DNA of 36,086 nt from JAGXFP01 sp039714535 (GTDB lineage Bacteria; Desulfobacterota; Desulfobulbia; Desulfobulbales; JAGXFP01): positions 1 to 36,086 of the forward strand of contig JBDLJC010000039.1 of the NCBI GenBank assembly GCA_039714535.1. The letters are read 5' to 3'. Each line of letters starts with the position of its first letter. Position 1 is the first letter of the stretch. Shown piece by piece: positions 1 to 8,430 of this stretch. Below the pieces are notes generated by a model that did not search any database, was not told where the DNA came from, and saw only the letters and a program-made list of their open reading frames with translations. Both the position numbers and the translations under genes were made by a program.

Positions 1-1
1 G

Positions 2-139
2 ATTACCCAGACGCTGCTTCCCGGTGCTAAGGAGGTGTACGGACAACTCCCCCTGCTGGACTCTAACCAGCTAGAAAAACAGCCGTTTTACGGCATACGG
101 TCAGGCTTGACAAATGGGCATCTGGTCATCAAAACATAA
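2..139 (+). CDS. possible C-terminal fragment of an unidentified protein
   Basis: An open frame enters from the left edge and stops at TAA 137-139, giving about 45 residues ending in ...GIRSGLTNGHLVIKT. Codon choice (many CTG, CCC, CAG, ACC) looks coding and the peptide has a protein-like composition. There is too little to recognise a family and the start lies outside the window. It would converge on the minus-strand amidohydrolase. An inverted repeat at 101-159 covers its 3' end and stop codon. It could equally be chance open frame. Confidence 0.35.
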   Translation: MTQTLLPGAKEVYGQLPLLDSNQLEKQPFYGIRSGLTNGHLVIKT

Positions 140-159
140 CACCCATGTGTCAAGCTTGA
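101..159. repeat. imperfect inverted repeat, possible terminator or hairpin
   Basis: Bases 101-118 and 142-159 are complementary at 16 of 18 positions, separated by 23 bases. The right arm contains the perfect 12-bp palindrome GTCAAGCTTGAC (149-160). The hairpin covers the end of the possible left-edge reading frame. There is no strong T-run, so a classical intrinsic terminator is not shown. Confidence 0.4.
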
Positions 160-273
160 CCCTTGTTTCACAGCTTCAAAGCCAGTAGCAGAAAAAACGT
201 GAAATACTTCATACTCATCACTTAATTGAACCTGAAAAAGGGGCAGAAGTATTTTCCACTTCGGGTCATGTCT

Positions 274-1536
274 TTACGCAAGTCTGAGAAATTTTTTAGG
301 ATTATCATTTGTCATTTTTTTAATGATATCCTTTACTTGTTCCGCCTCTAGGCTTGAAGCCTCGAGTGACTCAATGAACCCCTTGAAGTAATGGCTGTAC
401 CCGGCCTTCCCTTTGGATTTAAATCCTTCTCGATAGGTCTTGTCTGAGATGACCATCGGTACATCTGAACCCCAGAGCAGTTTGTCGGTAAGGTTGTATT
501 GACCTTTGCCAAACTTTCCTGCGGCATCTTTTTCGAAAATCTTGGCAAGATTATTGCGGTGTTCCTTTTTGGCATAATTGTATGCGGCAATGTCGGCGTA
601 AGTGTTGGGATAATTCTTGAGCAGTTGGATCAGAATATATGTCCAGCTATCTTTGTCGGTGCGGAAAGGTTCGAACATATCATCAAGCCCGGTTTCGCCG
701 CCCAGATGCGCAAAATTGATCCGGAGATTTTTAAACTCAGGTTTATTAAGCAATCGCTTCCAATTCTCTGGTGTGGTGTGTCGGTCCAGATTCTTTTTCT
801 CTTCACCGGCAGAATAAGATCCCTTCTGGCAATGGGTAGTTAAAGGAATGTCATTCTGGCAGCACCATTTGTAAAACTTTTTATAATTCTCATGAATATT
901 TGGGGGACACGGATTAAACCCGATGGGCGGATATAATTTGATCCCTAAAAGTTTTCCTGATTCGAGGTCACTTATTGATGTCTTCCCCAGGGTGTTGTTT
1001 GCTGACCAGAAGTTTTTGAAACCCTCAAGTCTGTCCTTGTCTGCATCACGGAGTTTCCTCAGGTCAAATCCAACAAAAGGGCAGACTTTAGTGTTCGGGA
1101 TACTTGCAACTTCTGGTGATGCTATCGCCTCCTCGAGCCGTTTATACTGTTCTCTTACCGATGGTTCTTTGCCGACTTGGGCCGGCATCTCCTGTTCAAG
1201 TAGTTTGTCGAAGTCCATAACCAGCGGGGTTATAAGGATTTCCGAGTTGTCGTCGAGATCAGCTAGATTTGTTTTGATGTTTTCCCTTATCTCCAGAAGT
1301 ATCTCTTCACAGTTTCGTTTCACACTTCTTTCAAAGAAGAGGACAAACTCTTTGTAGTTTTCCAGCTGGCTCTTTAGGGCATTCTTACTCGTAATAAGTT
1401 TGGGTAGGTATAGGAGGGCGCCGGAGGCCACCTTAAGCCTGCCAGCTGTACTCATACTGATTTTATCGGAAAGAGTCAGGTACATCGGGATGTCTACAAA
1501 ATTGAAAGCATGGCAATGACAGTCAATAAAACTCAT
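274..1536 (-). CDS. amidohydrolase family protein (amidohydrolase 2-like, metal-dependent hydrolase)
   Basis: A 420-residue TIM-barrel metal-dependent hydrolase. Visible motifs are the N-terminal metal-binding HxH (H7, H9 in DCHCH), K200 in GIKLYPP, H235 in TTHCQKGS, H277 in NFAHLGG and D358 in WGSDVPM, in the order expected for the amidohydrolase_2 (PF04909) group. The C-terminal NPKKFLRL is also typical of these proteins. The ATG at 1534-1536 is preceded by AGGAG at good spacing. It is a single gene, convergent with the left-edge frame and divergent from the large membrane protein. The substrate cannot be told from sequence; decarboxylase-like and hydrolase members share this fold. About 150 residues between HxH and the Lys motif are long for the family and may carry an insertion. 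Confidence 0.8.
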   Translation of the reverse strand: MSFIDCHCHAFNFVDIPMYLTLSDKISMSTAGRLKVASGALLYLPKLITSKNALKSQLENYKEFVLFFERSVKRNCEEILLEIRENIKTNLADLDDNSEILITPLVMDFDKLLEQEMPAQVGKEPSVREQYKRLEEAIASPEVASIPNTKVCPFVGFDLRKLRDADKDRLEGFKNFWSANNTLGKTSISDLESGKLLGIKLYPPIGFNPCPPNIHENYKKFYKWCCQNDIPLTTHCQKGSYSAGEEKKNLDRHTTPENWKRLLNKPEFKNLRINFAHLGGETGLDDMFEPFRTDKDSWTYILIQLLKNYPNTYADIAAYNYAKKEHRNNLAKIFEKDAAGKFGKGQYNLTDKLLWGSDVPMVISDKTYREGFKSKGKAGYSHYFKGFIESLEASSLEAEQVKDIIKKMTNDNPKKFLRLA

Positions 1537-1890
1537 AACATTATCTCCTTTTGTTTAACGACCATTCTCATTTTTTAAAATCTTTTATCTTTTATAATAC
1601 ACACGAATATAACAATTACTCCTTTTGCCTCTCATTAATCTGGTGTCACTTTTCGCAACCTAACCCACACATTTATTCCAGGCAAGTGTATTCTAGGCAA
1701 ATCCAGATTATTTCTTACTTTAGCCCACCACCTTGAGGTGAAGAAAACCCAAAAAAAAATTCTCAGCACATTGTGAACAGTATGTCATAATGGTATTCAC
1801 TTATAGATGGAGATTTCACAGAGTATTGGCCAAGACAATCAAGATAGAAGGAATCCAAACCTTTTAGCATCATAAATTTGAGGGAGCGCC
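1537..1890. other. AT-rich divergent intergenic region (354 bp)
   Basis: This region separates the minus-strand amidohydrolase from the plus-strand membrane-protein cluster and should hold promoters for both. It has AT-rich tracts near 1565-1620 and an A-run near 1750, but I found no confident -35/-10 pair. A 15-bp imperfect tandem duplication lies at 1674-1703. The small open frame 1551-1736 has no ribosome-binding site or recognisable protein character and is not called. Confidence 0.5.
1674..1703. repeat. two-copy 15-bp tandem repeat
   Basis: TATTCCAGGCAAGTG (1674-1688) is followed directly by TATTCTAGGCAAATC (1689-1703), 12 of 15 bases identical. It lies in the divergent promoter region, so a regulator-binding site is possible, but nothing identifies the regulator. 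Confidence 0.45.
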
Positions 1891-4800
1891 ATGCATCGGA
1901 AATGTTTATTCCTGTTTCTAGTCTATGCCATTCTGGTAGTTACACCGGCTCTGGCAGCTGTAGAGGTCAAAGTCCCGGAACCACTTAAGCCTTGGGTAGA
2001 CTGGGTTCTCCACGACCAAGAGGAAGAACTGCTTTGCACCCCGAATTACAACAACTCCAACAGCTTCCGGTGTAACTGGCCAGCTTCCCTCGACCTGGAT
2101 ATCAAGACCGGAAGCGGCTCATTCAGCCAGAATTGGGCGCTTGAGCATGAAAGCTGGATCCAACTGCCCGGCAATGAACGGATCTGGCCGGAGCGTGTCT
2201 CCATCAATGGTAAACCAGCCCTCATCCTCAAACGACGCGGGGCTCCCCAGGTCAAACTGCAACCCGGCAATTACAAAATCAACGGTTTCTTCAGCTGGCA
2301 ATCAATGCCGGAGTTCCTCCAGATCAACTCTCAAACCGGCCTGTTATCCCTCAAGGTCAACGGCAAGAACATCGCTTTTCCCAGTCTGGACGATTCGGGT
2401 CGGGTCTGGCTCCATGCCAGGAAGCGGGCGGAGAAAACTATCGAGGACAGTCTCCAGATTCAGGCCTTCAGGATGATCGATGACCGGATCCCCGCCCGGG
2501 TTGTCCTGCAACTCAATCTTGATGTGGCCGGCTCCGCCCGTGAGGTTGTGCTGGGCGCACCCTTCTCTTCAAAGGACTTCATTCCGGTTTCGCTAAACAG
2601 TTCCCTGCCCGCCCGCTTGGAAAAAGATGGCCGGCTCAGACTGCAGATCCGGCCCGGCCAGTGGCAGATCAGCCTGACCGCTCGGCATATCGGCCCCCTG
2701 GCTTCGTTAAATTTCACTAAACCGGACGATAACTTCTGGCCCGAACAGGAAGTCTGGGTCTTCGTCAAGCAGAATACCCGGATTGTCGAGATTGAAGGCG
2801 TTACCTCGATAGACCCACAGCAAACCGCCCTGCCGCCGCAGTGGCGGAATTTCCCGGCCTACCGACTCCTGGCCGGTGATGAGATGCAGTTCAAGCTGAT
2901 CAAGCGGGGCGATCCCCAACCGGCTCCCGACCAGTTAACTCTGCAGCGCAATCTCTGGCTCCGTTTCGACGGCAGCGGCTATACGATCCAAGACCAGATC
3001 TCCGGCAAAAAGACCTCCAGCTGGCGACTGGAAATGGTCCCGCCCATCAAACTTGGCCGGGTGGCAATTGACGGCGCTGAACAATTCATCACCAGAATGG
3101 CAGGCTCCGCAAACGCCGGGATCGAGCTGCGCAACGGCCTGATCAACCTATCAGCCGACAGCGAATACCAGGGCGGGATCAGCAAAATAGCGGCGACCGG
3201 CTGGGACCATGACTTTCAAAAGGTCAGCGCCCGCCTCTTCCTGCCGCCCGGTTATCGCCTCCTCCACGCCACCGGCATCGACAATATCCCCGCCACCTGG
3301 CTGAACCGTTGGACCCTGCTGGATATCTTTGTCCTGTTGATCTTCACCATCACCTTGGCCAAGCTGTACTCCAGACCTATGGCCGCCATCGGTTTTATTA
3401 CCCTGGCCCTGCTTTACCACGAACCCGGCGCGCCAAAATGGATCTGGCTGGCCATCCTGGTCGGAGTCGCCCTGCTCCGCACCATTCCCAACGGTAAATT
3501 CCGCAAATCGGTCAAGATCTACCAGCTGCTGGCCTTTCTACTGCTGATCATTATCGCCATTCCCTTCTCGATCGAACAACTGCGGGTCGGTTTCTATCCC
3601 CAACTTGAGAAGCCCTGGCAGGCCATGGGCAAATACCAACCGGCCCGATTTGCCGCGCCAATGAAATCAGAGCAAAAAGCAATGGAACCGGAAGCAGATA
3701 TCGTTATGGAGTCCGCCGAAAAAATTGCCGGCCTGGAAGACCGGGCCGTTTCGCTAATGAAGAGGAAGACCGCCTCAATCGGTTCAAGCAGTGGTTATTA
3801 TCAAAGGAAGCAGGTGGCCCAGTACGACCCTTCGATGATCAACCAAACCGGCCCCGGTATCCCGGCCTGGCAGTGGAATACAATCAATATGAGCTGGTCC
3901 GGTCCGGTCAAACGCGACCAACAGATCGGCCTGACCCTGATTGGGCCCAGAACCAACCTGACCCTCGCCTTTGCCCGAGTCGGCCTGATGATCCTGCTGG
4001 CTTTGGGCATCCTAGGGATAAAGTATGGCAGAGACAAGGGCTGGCAATTCCCCGATCCGAAGACACTCCTGATCATCCCTCTACTACTCTTGCCCTTGCT
4101 AGCGCCAAGCGGGAGCCAAGCCGCCGAAATCCCATCCCCGGCCCTATTCGAGGAACTGCGCCAGCGCCTGCTTGAAAAAGACGATTGTTTCCCAAACTGC
4201 GCCGATATCCCGTCCATGTCAGTCGATATCAGCCGGGATGAGCTGGCGATTGAATTCAGCGTCGCAGCCCAGGTACAGGTGGCAATCCCACTGCCCGGCA
4301 ATCCCAAACATTGGTTGGCCGGCAAGGTAAAGCTCGATACTCGACCCGCCACAGCAATGTACCGAACCAACCAGGGATTCTGGCTGATAATCCCCCCAGG
4401 CCGTCACGCTGTCAGCCTCCGGGGCAAAATCCCGCCAAACAACACCCTGCAATTGACCCTACCCCTAAAACCCCACCAGTTACAGATCAGTCAGACCGGC
4501 TGGACGACGGAAGGGACCCATCGGGACGGCACCATCGACAACCAGCTCCATTTCAAAAGAATCGTCAAGGACGAGAGAGAACGGAGCCAGGTCCTTGAAA
4601 CCGGCATTTTGCCCCCCTTTGTGCTGGTGGAACGATCCCTGCAATTGGGCTTGGACTGGCGGATTGAGACCACGATCAGCCGGATCAGTCCGACCGGTTC
4701 GGCAATCATTCTCGAATATCCCCTGCTACCCGGCGAAGCAGTGGTGACCGGTGGCTTCAAGGTCAAGAAGGGCAAGGCCCGGATCAATCTCGACCCACAA

Positions 4801-6048
4801 AGCACTTATCTGAAATTCGAATCGATCCTGGAGAAAAACAATGCGATCACCCTCAACCACGCCAAAACCAACAACTGGACCGAAATCTGGCAGGTTGACG
4901 CCTCGCCGATCTTTCATCTGGAGTACGACGGTATCCCGGTTATCCTCCACCAGAGCGGCAACCGCTGGCTCCCGAAATGGCAGCCCTGGCCGGGCGAGCA
5001 AGTCCAATTAAAGATCAGCCGTCCCGAAGGGGTGGCCGGCCAGACCATCACCATCGATAAAAGCCTCCTTGAAGTCCGGCCCGGACGGAGGGCAACCGAC
5101 GCCAAACTTGAGCTTTCCTTGCGCAGCAGTCAGGGGGGGCAACACACCATAACCCTGCCAGCTGACAGTCAACTACAGGAAGTGCTGATCAACGGCCGGG
5201 TCCAACCGATCCGCCAGGAAGGCCGCCAGGTGCCCCTGCCCATCACCCCCGGCAAGCAGGACATAACGTTAAAATGGCGGGGCGCCAGCACCATTACCGC
5301 CAACTATAAAACTCCGCAGATTGACCTCGGCGTAACCAGTGTCAACACCAATATCGATCTGCATCTGCCCCGGAACCGTTGGCCCCTGCTGCTCTGCGGA
5401 CCGGTCATCGGCCCGGCCATTCTCTACTGGTCGGTGGTGCTGGTCATCATCCTGGTGGCCTTCGGTCTGGCCAAAAGCCGGCTGACCCAGTTGAAATTTT
5501 ACCAGTTACTGCTGCTTGGCATCGGCATGAGCCAGAGTAATCTGATCGGAGTTTTGCTGGTGGTAGGCTGGCTGATCGCCCTCGATTACCGGAAAAAGGT
5601 CAGTCCTGACATGGACAAGGGGACCTTCAATCTGATCCAGATCGCTTTGGGGGGCCTGACCGTCCTGGCCCTGCTCTCGCTGATCTTCGCCATCAGCCAG
5701 GGGCTGCTGGGCCATCCCGATATGAACATTGTCGGTAATGGTTCCAGCCGCAATCTGCTGCGCTGGTATCAGGATTACAGCATGACCACCCTGCCCCAGG
5801 CTTGGTTGCTCTCAATCCCGATGTTCTGGTACCGGCTGGCAATGCTGGCCTGGGCGTTGTGGCTAAGCTTCACCCTGATCAGGATCCTGCGCTATGGCTG
5901 GCAGGCCTTCTCCGAACCGGTCCTCTGGCATCCAACCACCAAAGAGATAAAGGGTCTGGGCTTCAGCAAGAAGACAACCGGCCAAGATAAGGAGATTGAC
6001 CTGAGCGCTAAAATGAAGGTCGAAGAAAAAAACCCGGATGAGGACTGA
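1891..6048 (+). CDS. large envelope membrane protein with internal duplication, function unknown
   Basis: 1385 residues; I do not recognise a characterised family. Residues 1-22 form a signal peptide ending TPALAA. About 450 residues of beta-rich periplasmic-type sequence follow, then a hydrophobic cluster (roughly 474-493, 496-510, 517-533, 545-563 and 690-714). A second hydrophobic stretch at about 726-743 ends SGSQAA like another signal peptide. It leads into a second beta-rich block (about 745-1160) and further membrane segments (about 1170-1195, 1203-1234, 1246-1274, 1304-1340), ending in a charged tail. Both blocks begin with a cysteine pair, then an LPGN motif and a P-G-(N/R) turn, so the protein looks like two diverged copies of one module. 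The ATG at 1891 follows GAGGGAG. The next gene starts 3 bp after its stop. Confidence 0.85.
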   Translation: MHRKCLFLFLVYAILVVTPALAAVEVKVPEPLKPWVDWVLHDQEEELLCTPNYNNSNSFRCNWPASLDLDIKTGSGSFSQNWALEHESWIQLPGNERIWPERVSINGKPALILKRRGAPQVKLQPGNYKINGFFSWQSMPEFLQINSQTGLLSLKVNGKNIAFPSLDDSGRVWLHARKRAEKTIEDSLQIQAFRMIDDRIPARVVLQLNLDVAGSAREVVLGAPFSSKDFIPVSLNSSLPARLEKDGRLRLQIRPGQWQISLTARHIGPLASLNFTKPDDNFWPEQEVWVFVKQNTRIVEIEGVTSIDPQQTALPPQWRNFPAYRLLAGDEMQFKLIKRGDPQPAPDQLTLQRNLWLRFDGSGYTIQDQISGKKTSSWRLEMVPPIKLGRVAIDGAEQFITRMAGSANAGIELRNGLINLSADSEYQGGISKIAATGWDHDFQKVSARLFLPPGYRLLHATGIDNIPATWLNRWTLLDIFVLLIFTITLAKLYSRPMAAIGFITLALLYHEPGAPKWIWLAILVGVALLRTIPNGKFRKSVKIYQLLAFLLLIIIAIPFSIEQLRVGFYPQLEKPWQAMGKYQPARFAAPMKSEQKAMEPEADIVMESAEKIAGLEDRAVSLMKRKTASIGSSSGYYQRKQVAQYDPSMINQTGPGIPAWQWNTINMSWSGPVKRDQQIGLTLIGPRTNLTLAFARVGLMILLALGILGIKYGRDKGWQFPDPKTLLIIPLLLLPLLAPSGSQAAEIPSPALFEELRQRLLEKDDCFPNCADIPSMSVDISRDELAIEFSVAAQVQVAIPLPGNPKHWLAGKVKLDTRPATAMYRTNQGFWLIIPPGRHAVSLRGKIPPNNTLQLTLPLKPHQLQISQTGWTTEGTHRDGTIDNQLHFKRIVKDERERSQVLETGILPPFVLVERSLQLGLDWRIETTISRISPTGSAIILEYPLLPGEAVVTGGFKVKKGKARINLDPQSTYLKFESILEKNNAITLNHAKTNNWTEIWQVDASPIFHLEYDGIPVILHQSGNRWLPKWQPWPGEQVQLKISRPEGVAGQTITIDKSLLEVRPGRRATDAKLELSLRSSQGGQHTITLPADSQLQEVLINGRVQPIRQEGRQVPLPITPGKQDITLKWRGASTITANYKTPQIDLGVTSVNTNIDLHLPRNRWPLLLCGPVIGPAILYWSVVLVIILVAFGLAKSRLTQLKFYQLLLLGIGMSQSNLIGVLLVVGWLIALDYRKKVSPDMDKGTFNLIQIALGGLTVLALLSLIFAISQGLLGHPDMNIVGNGSSRNLLRWYQDYSMTTLPQAWLLSIPMFWYRLAMLAWALWLSFTLIRILRYGWQAFSEPVLWHPTTKEIKGLGFSKKTTGQDKEIDLSAKMKVEEKNPDED

Positions 6049-6051
6049 AAG

Positions 6052-6444
6052 ATGAAAAAAATAATGATCTATTTTGCGGCTGGTTGTCTGGGAGCATTGG
6101 CCAACAGTCTGGCTGTCTGGTTCTTCGGCACAACCGGGATTACCGGGTCAGCGGGGGTCTCAATCGCTCCGGCCCTGACCCCAACCTGGCTATATCCAAG
6201 AATAGTCTGGGGCGGCCTCTGGGGCTTACTGTTCCTTCTGCCGCTCTGGAAAACGAATATCTATACCAAAGGGGCTCTGCTCAGTCTCGCCCCAACGGCT
6301 ATCCAACTATTTGTAATCTTTCCCCTTAAAGCCCATAAGGGGATGGCCGGCTTGGAACTGGGATTACTGGCCCCTCTTTTTGTCTTGTTCTTTAACTGGA
6401 TTTGGGGAGTTGCCGCTGCTGCGGCTATAAAGCTCTCAAGGTGA
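6052..6444 (+). CDS. small integral membrane protein, unknown function
   Basis: 130 residues with about four hydrophobic segments (near 5-25, 50-66, 75-93 and 103-126) and a short basic C terminus (IKLSR). The ATG lies 3 bp after the stop of the 1385-residue protein, so the two are almost surely cotranscribed and probably translationally linked. I recognise no named family. Its glycine/alanine-rich helices and lack of catalytic motifs suggest a structural or accessory membrane subunit of whatever the large protein does; that role is inference from position only. Confidence 0.75.
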   Translation: MKKIMIYFAAGCLGALANSLAVWFFGTTGITGSAGVSIAPALTPTWLYPRIVWGGLWGLLFLLPLWKTNIYTKGALLSLAPTAIQLFVIFPLKAHKGMAGLELGLLAPLFVLFFNWIWGVAAAAAIKLSR

Positions 6445-6531
6445 ATACTCCACCGCCTACCGGCTGAGGCCTCAGTTTTAAGCTCAGAATGGCGGACATC
6501 TAAGTGTCTTCGAACTACGGGGATATATTGA

Positions 6532-6876
6532 ATGAATAACGCAATGAAAGCAGCCCTCTTATCGGCTCTGCTATTTCCCGGGGCCGGCCATTTTTTCTTG
6601 AAGAAATATGTTTCAGGGGTAGTTTTAGCAACCACTTCAGGGGCGGGACTTTTCTTTTTGCTTACAAAGGTGATAGAGAAAACCCTAATGCTGGCCGAAA
6701 AGATCCGGAACGGGCAAATCCAACTGGATATAGCAGAAATTACCGAATTACTTTCAAGGCAAACAACCGGCGCTGAAGCCCAACTATTAAATATTGCTAC
6801 AGCCGTTTTAATCATTTCCTGGCTGCTTGCTATTCTTGACTCCTATCGGGTTGGTTATGGGCGGGAGAAACACTAG
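6532..6876 (+). CDS. small membrane protein, TM2-like N-terminal segment, unknown function
   Basis: 114 residues. The N-terminal LLSALLFPGAGHFFLKKY resembles the pattern of small TM2/DUF-type bacterial membrane proteins, which carry a PGxGxFYLxxx turn between helices. There are hydrophobic segments at about 7-21, 29-46 and 89-105, with a charged amphipathic stretch at about 47-80 (KVIEKTLMLAEKIR...). It starts 87 bp after the preceding membrane gene and is likely the third member of that operon. Its TAG stop overlaps the pyrF stop on the other strand by 4 bases. Function unknown. Confidence 0.7.
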   Translation: MNNAMKAALLSALLFPGAGHFFLKKYVSGVVLATTSGAGLFFLLTKVIEKTLMLAEKIRNGQIQLDIAEITELLSRQTTGAEAQLLNIATAVLIISWLLAILDSYRVGYGREKH

Positions 6877-7586
6877 CCCACAGATTTGGCAATATCAGCC
6901 TGCATGGCCTCAATGACAGCAATCGGATCGGCAGCCTTGCTGATCGGGCGACCGACCACAACGTGATCCGCGCCGTTGGCCAAAGCCCGGCCGGCGGTCA
7001 TGACCCGGGTCTGATCGTCGCTATCATCCATAATATTGGCCCCCGGCCTGATCCCGGGTGTCACCAGTAACAATTTATCACCCAGCTCATGGCGGAGCCT
7101 CTCTGCCTCAAGGCCGGATGAGACCACGCCGTCACACCCCAGTTCCAGGGCACGTCTGGCCCGATAAAGGACCAGATCCTCGATGGACTGGGTCATCCCC
7201 ATCGCCCGCAGATCATCCTCGCCGAAACTGGTCAGGACGGTAACCGCCAGGAGTTTGAGATCACCTTTCGCCTCCAGAGCGCCTCTGATGATGGCATCAT
7301 TGCCGTGGATGGTGGCCAACGACACCCCCCGCTCCCGGATCTGGGCCACTGCCAGTTTAACGGTTTCGGGGATATCAAAAAACTTGAGATCAAGCATCAC
7401 CTTATGACCGCGATCAACCAGCCAGTCAACCGTCTCAAACCAACCGGACATGAAAAGCTGCAAACCAACTTTATAAAAACCAAGATGAGACTCGGTCTTT
7501 TTGACAAGCTCTTTGGCCATCTCATGATTTTCCACGTCCAGGGCCAATATTATCCGGTCACGCAGTTCTATATCTTTGGCTGCCAT
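6873..7586 (-). CDS. pyrF: orotidine 5'-phosphate decarboxylase
   Basis: 237 residues, the normal length for bacterial OMP decarboxylase, which converts OMP to UMP in the last step of de novo pyrimidine synthesis. D17 lies in LALDV, K39 in YKVGLQ, and the catalytic DxKxxD is present as D66-L-K68-F-F-D71 in MLDLKFFDIP. Phosphate-binding segments TPGIRP and VVGRPI are near the C terminus. The ATG at 7584-7586 is preceded by AAGGAG. The gene lies 231 bp downstream of lptC and may have its own promoter. Its stop overlaps that of the convergent small membrane protein through the shared CTAG at 6873-6876. Confidence 0.97.
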   Translation of the reverse strand: MAAKDIELRDRIILALDVENHEMAKELVKKTESHLGFYKVGLQLFMSGWFETVDWLVDRGHKVMLDLKFFDIPETVKLAVAQIRERGVSLATIHGNDAIIRGALEAKGDLKLLAVTVLTSFGEDDLRAMGMTQSIEDLVLYRARRALELGCDGVVSSGLEAERLRHELGDKLLLVTPGIRPGANIMDDSDDQTRVMTAGRALANGADHVVVGRPISKAADPIAVIEAMQADIAKSVG

Positions 7587-7735
7587 TACATTTCTCCTTA
7601 CGGGATATATCTTCTCTATTTTTCAATCGCGTTATCAATGCTAAAGATACAGGAAGCAGGTGCTGGGTACGATGCAGTTGCAAAGCAAAATAGAAGGAAG
7701 CCGAATCCAGAGGAATAGAAGGGAAAGCGGTTATC

Positions 7736-7763
7736 TGACTTCTGAATTATGGCTCCTGGCTTC
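7736..7763. repeat. degenerate 7-bp tandem repeat
   Basis: Four consecutive heptamers, TGACTTC, TGAATTA, TGGCTCC and TGGCTTC, lie between pyrF and lptC. All begin TG, with similar pyrimidine-rich ends. The tract is short and degenerate. No gene or regulatory role is evident. Confidence 0.45.
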
Positions 7764-7817
7764 CATAAAAATAAAACCTCAGTAATTTGACCCCCACCCT
7801 ACAACCGAGCCTTTTAG

Positions 7818-8378
7818 TTAGTACAAATCAACCCGCACGCCACCACCAACTCGAAAATTTCCATCGACCAGATCATAGAACATGTTGCCGCCGGCAACCC
7901 GCGCCTTCTCATCAGCCAGCCAGATATCTTCGGCGGTTTTGATCTTCCGGTATTTGGTCAGGTAACGCAAGGCCTCAGTCCGCATTTCCTGACCATCAGG
8001 GGTTCGCAGCCGAACATTGTCGATGATGGTAATTATCTGCTGATCGGTATGATAAAAGGCTTCCCCGCCGGTTAAAACGGTTGGCCGCCCGTCACCATCA
8101 AGCAGCTGGACCTCAATTTCTTCCAACTCCAGAAGATCATCATGGATGCCATTATTAATCTTGGCGGCTTTGAGAACAAACTCGTCATGGCCATCTCGAT
8201 TCTGGATCAGAAGCACCTCGTCCAAAACAAAGGTCTTCAGTTGACTGCTTGAGGGGGGCGCAGGGGTGTCGAAACTTCCTCGCGGCTTGAGCAGGTCAGC
8301 AACGGTCGGCCACCAGAGGGGGCCGCTTAAAATGACCAGCAGAGGTAGTAACCAGACAGAATTTCTTTTAACGTTCAT
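7818..8378 (-). CDS. lptC: LPS export ABC transporter periplasmic protein LptC
   Basis: 186 residues, close to LptC family length. One N-terminal membrane anchor (about 8-24) is followed by a periplasmic beta-jellyroll region with family-like phrases such as DEVLLIQNRDG, GGEAFYHTDQQ and TEALRYLTKYRKIKTAEDIWL. LptC joins the LptB2FG inner-membrane ABC transporter to the LptA bridge that carries LPS to the outer membrane. It follows kdsC after a 186-bp gap holding a palindromic element. The lptA and lptB genes that often follow are absent here; pyrF comes next. The ATG at 8376-8378 lacks a strong ribosome-binding site. Confidence 0.87.
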   Translation of the reverse strand: MNVKRNSVWLLPLLVILSGPLWWPTVADLLKPRGSFDTPAPPSSSQLKTFVLDEVLLIQNRDGHDEFVLKAAKINNGIHDDLLELEEIEVQLLDGDGRPTVLTGGEAFYHTDQQIITIIDNVRLRTPDGQEMRTEALRYLTKYRKIKTAEDIWLADEKARVAGGNMFYDLVDGNFRVGGGVRVDLY

Positions 8379-8430
8379 TGTCGTAAATATTCAGGTGCAG
8401 GAGAAAAGCTACCAATAACCTAGGAATGTA

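Noticed and set aside
1551..1736. 61-codon plus-strand open frame in the intergenic region
   Set aside because: No ribosome-binding site, protein-like pattern or coding bias; it lies in AT-rich promoter DNA.
3801..4370. 189-codon open frame antisense to the large membrane protein
   Set aside because: The opposite strand has a convincing long coding frame; this is a GC-rich codon shadow with no motifs.
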